In this document: positions 46,081 to 51,013 of the stretch, piece by piece
Layout of the letters: the number at the start of each line of letters is the position of its first letter
How positions within the stretch are numbered: position 1 is the first letter of the stretch
Source: Bacteroidales bacterium
GTDB taxonomy: Bacteria > Bacteroidota > Bacteroidia > Bacteroidales > Marinilabiliaceae
Assembly: GCA_004552385.1 (NCBI GenBank)
Contig: SFOL01000002.1
Span: forward strand, 1 to 51,013
DNA length: 51,013 nt
Reading direction: 5' to 3'
Notes under the pieces: model-generated
The model's input: the letters and a program-made list of their open reading frames with translations, nothing else
The model's database searches: none
What the model was told of the DNA's origin: nothing
Made by a program: the position numbers and the translations under genes

Positions 46081-46145
46081 TTCTCACCCTCTTCTCTCAG
46101 TATGGCCACGGGCCATTTGTAGAGGCATAACAAACGTCACTTTCA

Positions 46146-46982
46146 GTGAACAACTTTTTTAAATTCATAGTCCGGCACACCGCGGTCATCGTCTTCCTCA
46201 TCCTCGAGGCGTTGGCCGCAGTCCTCGTGTTCCGGTGCAATGACTACCACAGGTCGGCCTATCTCTCCTCCGCCAATGTCGTCACGGGGACGATCTTTCG
46301 GGCCACAAGCTCTGTCGGCCGCTATTTCGGCCTTGCCGAGGCTAACGAGGCGCTTGTGAGGCAAAACCTCGAGCTCACTCACGAGGTTGAGGCTCTCCGG
46401 GCCGCGCTCAACGCCCTTCCCGACACCCTGCTTGCTGACACCTCGGCGCTTGGCAACCGATACTCTTACCGTCGCGCGCGCGCCGTGGGCATAACGGTCT
46501 CCAAGAGCCGGAATATGATAACCATCGACGAGGGGTCCGACGCCGGGCTTCGACAGGACATGGCAGTCGTCAACTCCGAGGGCGTCGTCGGGCTCGTCTC
46601 AGCCGTAAGCTCGCATTTTGCACTCGTCTTACCCCTCATCAACACCAGCTCGCACCTCTCCGTCAAACTTAAAGGAACGAACCATCGCGGTCAGTTGTTA
46701 TGGGACGGCGGCTCGTATCGTGACGCCATCCTTAGCGACATACCGGAGCATGCGGTAGTCGAAATCGGCGACACCGTGCTGACAAGTGGAGCCTCGGCTT
46801 TCTTCCCCGAGGGGCTTATGGTCGGGGTGGTCAACTCGCTTGAGCCGGACCGAAACGGCGGCTTTTATGACATCGGCGTACGGCTCGCGGTGGACTTCAA
46901 TGCGCTCTATGACGTGCAGGTGATCGAGTGCTCCGATGCGGACGAAAGGGTGGGGCTTGAAGCCTCAGTGCCCGATAAATGA
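46146..46982 (+). CDS. mreC: Rod shape-determining protein MreC
   Basis: A 278-residue bitopic membrane protein that links MreB filaments to periplasmic wall enzymes. A short cytoplasmic start and one membrane helix (TAVIVFLILEALAAVLVF) are followed by a coiled coil (about 60-88, NEALVRQNLELTHEVEALRA). Two beta-barrel domains follow with RARAVGITVSKSRNMITIDEG, GVVGLVSAVSSHFALVLPLI and DTVLTSGASAFFPEGLMVGV. The start is GTG at 46146, giving the standard N-terminus. mreD follows after 25 bases. Confidence 0.94.
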   Translation: MNNFFKFIVRHTAVIVFLILEALAAVLVFRCNDYHRSAYLSSANVVTGTIFRATSSVGRYFGLAEANEALVRQNLELTHEVEALRAALNALPDTLLADTSALGNRYSYRRARAVGITVSKSRNMITIDEGSDAGLRQDMAVVNSEGVVGLVSAVSSHFALVLPLINTSSHLSVKLKGTNHRGQLLWDGGSYRDAILSDIPEHAVVEIGDTVLTSGASAFFPEGLMVGVVNSLEPDRNGGFYDIGVRLAVDFNALYDVQVIECSDADERVGLEASVPDK

Positions 46983-47007
46983 TACTTAACGAGCTGACTT
47001 TCATGCT

Positions 47008-47538
47008 ATGAATAATACAGCCAACCTCATAAGCCTGTTTGTAATACTGCTTGTCTCGCTGCTCCTTCAGGTGGTGGTCATTGACAATATTGACTTCCTC
47101 GGGCCGTGCAACCCGTTCCTGTACATCGTATTCATCATGGCCGTGCCTTTCGGGTGCTCACAGATCTCGCTTATGCTCATGGCGGCCGCTGTGGGGTTCG
47201 TGGTCGACATGGTGTCTGACACGCCAGGGATGCATATGGCGTCTTGCGTCCTTATCGCCTTTGTCCGCCAATACGTACTCAGGCTTCTCGCATTCCGCTC
47301 TGCCTATAAGGATGACGACATGCCGGGAGCCTCCACTTGCGGGTCGCTTTGGTTCTTCAAGTACACGCTGATAATGGTCTCCGTCCACCATGTCGCACTC
47401 TTCCTCATTGAGCAGTTCGACTCTTTCTACCTGTGGCCCACGCTCCTGCGTATCGTGCTCAGCATTGTGGCCTCGTCGGCCCTCATTGTCTTTTTCGACA
47501 TGGCCCGGCCTCGCTCGGCCGGCTCTTTGGCCGATTGA
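47008..47538 (+). CDS. mreD: Rod shape-determining protein MreD
   Basis: A 176-residue inner membrane protein with about five helices, beginning LISLFVILLVSLLLQVVVID. The segment FLYIVFIMAVPFGCSQISLM and the following FVVDMVSDTPGMHMASCVLI match the Bacteroidota MreD pattern. It lacks catalytic motifs and is recognised by length, helix pattern and gene order between mreC and mrdA. Confidence 0.88.
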   Translation: MNNTANLISLFVILLVSLLLQVVVIDNIDFLGPCNPFLYIVFIMAVPFGCSQISLMLMAAAVGFVVDMVSDTPGMHMASCVLIAFVRQYVLRLLAFRSAYKDDDMPGASTCGSLWFFKYTLIMVSVHHVALFLIEQFDSFYLWPTLLRIVLSIVASSALIVFFDMARPRSAGSLAD

Positions 47539-47604
47539 GTGACAACGACCTCAACCCCCGCGACATGCCGACTTGCGTAATAGACTTGCTGCCCCTCTCT
47601 CATA

Positions 47605-49611
47605 ATGTACGAAAACCGTAAACTTGTCATAGCGGCCCTGATGATCATGCTCGGCCTGACTATCATCTCACGCCTGCTCTATGTCCAGATCCTTACGGAC
47701 AGGTATCGCGAGGAGGCCGAGATGAACTCGCGCCGCAAAGTCATTCAATACCCGTCGCGCGGGCTTATATCCGACCGCAAGGGCAAGCTCCTCGTATCTA
47801 ACCAGCCTGTCTACGACCTTATGATCGTCGGGCGCGAGGTGGAGCGGTTCGACAGTGTCGACTTCTGCAACACGGTCGGGATAGACATGCCCACGCTCCG
47901 CGGGCTCTTCGCCGAGCATCGGAGGCAGGTCCGCAACCATAAGGCCTCGAACTACAAGCCGGCCATTTTTCTCCGTCAGCTCTCTGTCGATCAGTACGCC
48001 GCCCTGCAGGAGAGGCTCTACAGGCTGCCGGGCTTCTACGCCCAGAGGCGTACGCTCCGAAAATACGAATACCCCGTGGCGGCGAACGTGCTCGGCTACG
48101 TGGGCGAGGTGTCCGACCGTTTCATAGCCTCGCACCCCTATTACGCCCCTGGCGACTATGTCGGCATCTCCGGCATTGAGAGCAGCTTCGAGGAGCAGCT
48201 CCGAGGGCGCAAGGGAGTCAACTACCTCATGGTCGACGTCCGAGGCCGCGTCAAGGGTGAGCTGTATGAGGGAAAGTATGACACGGCTGCCATTTCCGGA
48301 CAGGATCTCACCCTCTCGCTCGACATTGACTTGCAGTCTTACGGCGAAAAGCTCATGCAGGGCAAGACGGGAGCCATTGTGGCCATCAGGCCGCAGACGG
48401 GCGAAATATTGTGCATGGTCTCAGCCCCCTCTTTCGACCCCTCGCTCCTTGTCGGGCGAGACCGTTCCGTCAACTTCCCCATCCTGTCCAAAGACCCCGA
48501 CAAACCTCTGTTTAACAGGGCTATCCAGGCCTGGTATCCGCCAGGCTCAACATTCAAGACCGTCAACGCCCTCATCGGTCTCGCCGAAGGCACCGTCACG
48601 CCCGAGACGCGCTACCCCTGCCACCGTGGTTACTCCATTGGCAGCTTCCACCTCGGATGCCACAACCACGCCTCGCCGCTCGACCTGCGCCAGAGCATTC
48701 AAAACTCCTGCAACGCCTACTATTGCTACGAGTTCCGCGAACTCATTGATAACAAGAAGTTCAAGAACGTCCAAGAGGGCCTCGACTGCTGGAAAGACCA
48801 CCTCGTCAAGTTCGGGCTCGGCTACCGTCTCGGGGTCGACATTGCCAACGAGAACAGAGGTTTCATCCCGAACTCCGCCTATTATGACAAGGCCAAAGGC
48901 AAGAATTGGAACTCGCTCGGGGTCGTCTCCCTATCCATCGGGCAGGGTGAGCTACTGCTCACCCCGATCCAGATGGCCAACGTGGCTGCCATCATAGCTA
49001 ACAAGGGCTGGTTCTACACGCCACATGTTGTACATAAGATTGCCGGAGGTCATATCGACAGCCTCTACACCGTCCGCCGCGAGACGGGCATTGACTCCGC
49101 TTACTTCTCGATTGTTCAAGACGGCATGGAGAGTGCCGTCTGGGGTGCTAACGGTGGCACGGCGCGCGCGGCCCAGGTGCCAGGGGTGAGGGTCTGCGGC
49201 AAGACGGGCACTGCCCAGAACCCGCACGGCCGCGACCACTCCATCTTCATGAGTTTCGCTCCGCGAGAAGACCCGCAGATTGCCATAGCAGTCTATGTCG
49301 AGAATGCCGGTTTCGGCGCCACGTGGGCGGCGCCCATTGCCAGCCTTATGATCGAGAGCTACATAAAGGGTGGGGTCGACCCCAAGCGCAAGCACATAGA
49401 GGATCGCATTCTGGGCATGAGCACCATAGGGCAGGCGGGCAAGCCGGAGGCGGCAAAGACAACCAAGACTGCCGCAAAAAAAGACAAGAATCCTGAGCGC
49501 GCCATGCCGGAGCACTTGGAACCCATAGCGCCGACACCAAGCCTTCAGGCTTTGCCAGCCGCCTCGCCAGGCGTGTCGCCCGACGTAGGCTTAAAGATTG
49601 ACGTTCAATGA
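47605..49611 (+). CDS. mrdA: Penicillin-binding protein 2 (elongation transpeptidase)
   Basis: A 668-residue class B PBP of the elongasome. One membrane helix (LVIAALMIMLGLTIISRLLY) is followed by the pedestal domain with RGLISDRKGKLLVSNQPVYD. The transpeptidase motifs are STFK (S315, K318 in YPPGSTFKTVNA), SCN-type QNSCNAYYCYEF, and KTGTAQ (K533). The region NVLGYVGEVSD and SGIESSFEEQLRGRKG is characteristic of PBP2. The C-terminal 50 residues form a Lys/Ala then Pro-rich tail beyond the enzyme domain. The TGA overlaps the rodA ATG (ATGA at 49608-49611). Confidence 0.96.
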   Translation: MYENRKLVIAALMIMLGLTIISRLLYVQILTDRYREEAEMNSRRKVIQYPSRGLISDRKGKLLVSNQPVYDLMIVGREVERFDSVDFCNTVGIDMPTLRGLFAEHRRQVRNHKASNYKPAIFLRQLSVDQYAALQERLYRLPGFYAQRRTLRKYEYPVAANVLGYVGEVSDRFIASHPYYAPGDYVGISGIESSFEEQLRGRKGVNYLMVDVRGRVKGELYEGKYDTAAISGQDLTLSLDIDLQSYGEKLMQGKTGAIVAIRPQTGEILCMVSAPSFDPSLLVGRDRSVNFPILSKDPDKPLFNRAIQAWYPPGSTFKTVNALIGLAEGTVTPETRYPCHRGYSIGSFHLGCHNHASPLDLRQSIQNSCNAYYCYEFRELIDNKKFKNVQEGLDCWKDHLVKFGLGYRLGVDIANENRGFIPNSAYYDKAKGKNWNSLGVVSLSIGQGELLLTPIQMANVAAIIANKGWFYTPHVVHKIAGGHIDSLYTVRRETGIDSAYFSIVQDGMESAVWGANGGTARAAQVPGVRVCGKTGTAQNPHGRDHSIFMSFAPREDPQIAIAVYVENAGFGATWAAPIASLMIESYIKGGVDPKRKHIEDRILGMSTIGQAGKPEAAKTTKTAAKKDKNPERAMPEHLEPIAPTPSLQALPAASPGVSPDVGLKIDVQ

Positions 49612-51013
49612 ATCAAGATATGTCTTCTTACCGCAAGGGTGTCGACTGGGTCACGGTCTTGCTCTATGCCTTCCTCGTGGTTTTCGGGTGGTGCAACCTC
49701 TATGCCGCCAATTATAACCCCGAGGTCGGACTTCAATTCTCTTTCGATGCGCAATACGCCAAGCAGCTCATGTGGGTCGGCATATCTGTTGTCTGCATAG
49801 GCGTCATCATGCTTTCCGACAGTAAAGTCTTTGTCGAGTTCGCTTGGATCCTCTACGTCACGTCGCTCCTCATGCTCGTCATTGTGCTCGCGGTGGGCCA
49901 CGAGGTCTACGGGGCCAAGTCGTGGATTAAGATCGGCCCGGTGCTTTTCCAGCCTGCCGAGTTCACCAAGATTGGCGCGGCCCTCGTCGTCGCGAGGATT
50001 ATGAGCCGGTACGGCTTCTCCTTCACGTTCCGAAACTACGTCAAGCTCTTCGCCGTCCTGCTTATACCGATGACTCTCATCATCTTGCAGAACGACACGG
50101 GCTCGGCTCTCGTCTACGTCGTGCTCATTCTCGCCATGTTCCGCGAGGGGCTCTCGCCACATTTCCTTCTGATCGGTGCGACGTGCGCCATTGTGGCCGT
50201 GGCCTCCCTTTTGCTTGACTCCGCCCCTGTGCTCACGGCTCTCGTCTTGTGCGCTTTCGTGGCCGTGCAAGTGCTTGTCTACCGTCAGAGCGCCCCTTGG
50301 GAGGCCGTCAAGGCTTTTGCCGCTGGGGCTGTGGCGGCTCTCGCCGTGTGGCTGCTTATGCGTTTTCATTACGGGCGCGAGCTGCTTGTAGACTATTATC
50401 TGCTCATTGGCATGGCCGTCGCGTCTCTGTTCCTCATCCTCGCTTATGTCGTCCATCGTTTTCGGGGGCTGTGGTGGCTGCTCGCCTATGTCTGGGTCTC
50501 GCTGTGCACGTCGTTCGGAACGGGTTATGTTTTTGACAATGTGCTCGGCGACCATCAGCGCACGCGTATAAATGTCCTTTTCGGCATTGAGGAGGATCCA
50601 CTTGGAGCGGGATACAACGTCAATCAGAGCCTCATAGCCATAGGCTCCGGAGGAGTGTTTGGCAAGGGGTTCCTTAACGGCACGCAGACCAAACTTGACT
50701 TTGTGCCAAAGCAGACCACCGATTTCATCTTCTGTACAGTGGGTGAGGAGTGGGGCTTCCTGGGTTGCGTTGTGCTGGTCTCGGCCTATATATTCCTCTT
50801 TCTACGTATTATTTATTTGGCCGAGCGTCAGCATTCTGTCTTTAGCAGGGTCTACGGCTATTGCGTGGCGAGCATCTTCTTCTTCCATTTCGCCATCAAC
50901 GTCTCCATGGCCATCGGTCTCATGCCGGTCATCGGCATACCGTTGCCTTTCTTTTCGTATGGCGGCTCCTCTTTCTGGGGCTTCACCATTCTGCTGTTTA
51001 TCTTCGTTAAGCT
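49608..51013 (+). CDS. rodA: Peptidoglycan glycosyltransferase RodA, 3' end outside window
   Basis: At least 468 residues of a SEDS-family polymerase that works with PBP2. The ATG at 49608 overlaps the mrdA stop. SEDS features are GAKSWIKIGPVLFQPAEFTK, LQNDTGSALVYV (catalytic Asp region), DPLGAGYNVNQSLIAIGSGG, GTQTKLDFVPKQTTDFIFC and GEEWGF. IPLPFFSYGGSSFWG lies near the edge. Between EGLSPHFLL and the DHQRTRI segment there are about 160 residues with several extra hydrophobic helices, much more than in E. coli RodA. The gene is open at the window end. A long open frame on the opposite strand here is not a gene. Confidence 0.95.
   Translation, partial: MNQDMSSYRKGVDWVTVLLYAFLVVFGWCNLYAANYNPEVGLQFSFDAQYAKQLMWVGISVVCIGVIMLSDSKVFVEFAWILYVTSLLMLVIVLAVGHEVYGAKSWIKIGPVLFQPAEFTKIGAALVVARIMSRYGFSFTFRNYVKLFAVLLIPMTLIILQNDTGSALVYVVLILAMFREGLSPHFLLIGATCAIVAVASLLLDSAPVLTALVLCAFVAVQVLVYRQSAPWEAVKAFAAGAVAALAVWLLMRFHYGRELLVDYYLLIGMAVASLFLILAYVVHRFRGLWWLLAYVWVSLCTSFGTGYVFDNVLGDHQRTRINVLFGIEEDPLGAGYNVNQSLIAIGSGGVFGKGFLNGTQTKLDFVPKQTTDFIFCTVGEEWGFLGCVVLVSAYIFLFLRIIYLAERQHSVFSRVYGYCVASIFFFHFAINVSMAIGLMPVIGIPLPFFSYGGSSFWGFTILLFIFVK

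Noticed and set aside
49605..50555. 316-codon open frame on the minus strand at the right edge
   Set aside because: Its translation is very rich in His, Glu, Asp and Arg with no domain. The plus strand here encodes an unmistakable RodA that overlaps the mrdA stop. The frame is a codon-bias shadow.

Overview
The window is chromosomal DNA of a member of the Bacteroidota, most likely order Bacteroidales. The evidence is a SusC/SusD pair with lipoprotein glycan hydrolases, Bacteroidota-type promoters (TTTG, about 19-20 bases, TAnnTTTG), weak or absent Shine-Dalgarno sequences, and families found mostly in this phylum (DUF4954, DUF6377, YfhO-type membrane proteins). The DNA is G+C-rich for the order. 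A high-GC lineage such as Muribaculaceae would fit, but that is inference.

Layout. 1-2200: the tail of an Rpn-like gene, tRNA-Phe(GAA) behind strong promoters, and a secreted PL1 pectate lyase. 2400-7960: housekeeping genes polA, hflX and recA on the plus strand. 8025-22194: a polysaccharide utilization locus (PUL). A plus-strand DUF6377 membrane regulator faces, across a bidirectional terminator, a six-gene minus-strand cluster transcribed GH3, SusC, SusD, glycan-binding lipoprotein, GH16, GH3. The enzyme set points to a beta-1,3-glucan or mixed-linkage beta-glucan. The first and last genes of the cluster share an upstream TAACTTAGCRAA box, which looks like a weakened -7 element.

22551-26260: a single-gene YfiR-family unit, dusB, then an M16 peptidase gene overlapping an O-methyltransferase gene. 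26352-38486 (minus strand): fabH behind its own promoter, preceded by a compact envelope-related operon of PBP1A, a flippase-like membrane protein, lpxK, purine nucleoside phosphorylase, a nucleotidyltransferase-like protein, YfhO and DUF4954. 38679-43146 (plus strand): glmS, rbfA, a methyltransferase and a LolC/E-type permease. 43385-51013: purH, then the cell-shape cluster mreB, mreC, mreD, mrdA (PBP2) and rodA. rodA runs off the window end.

Most of the window is conserved core genome. The accessory part is the beta-glucan PUL. In that system surface glycan-binding lipoproteins capture glucan, the GH16 enzyme cuts it, SusCD imports oligosaccharides, and the GH3 enzymes release glucose. No CRISPR array, insertion sequence, prophage or clear defence system was seen.
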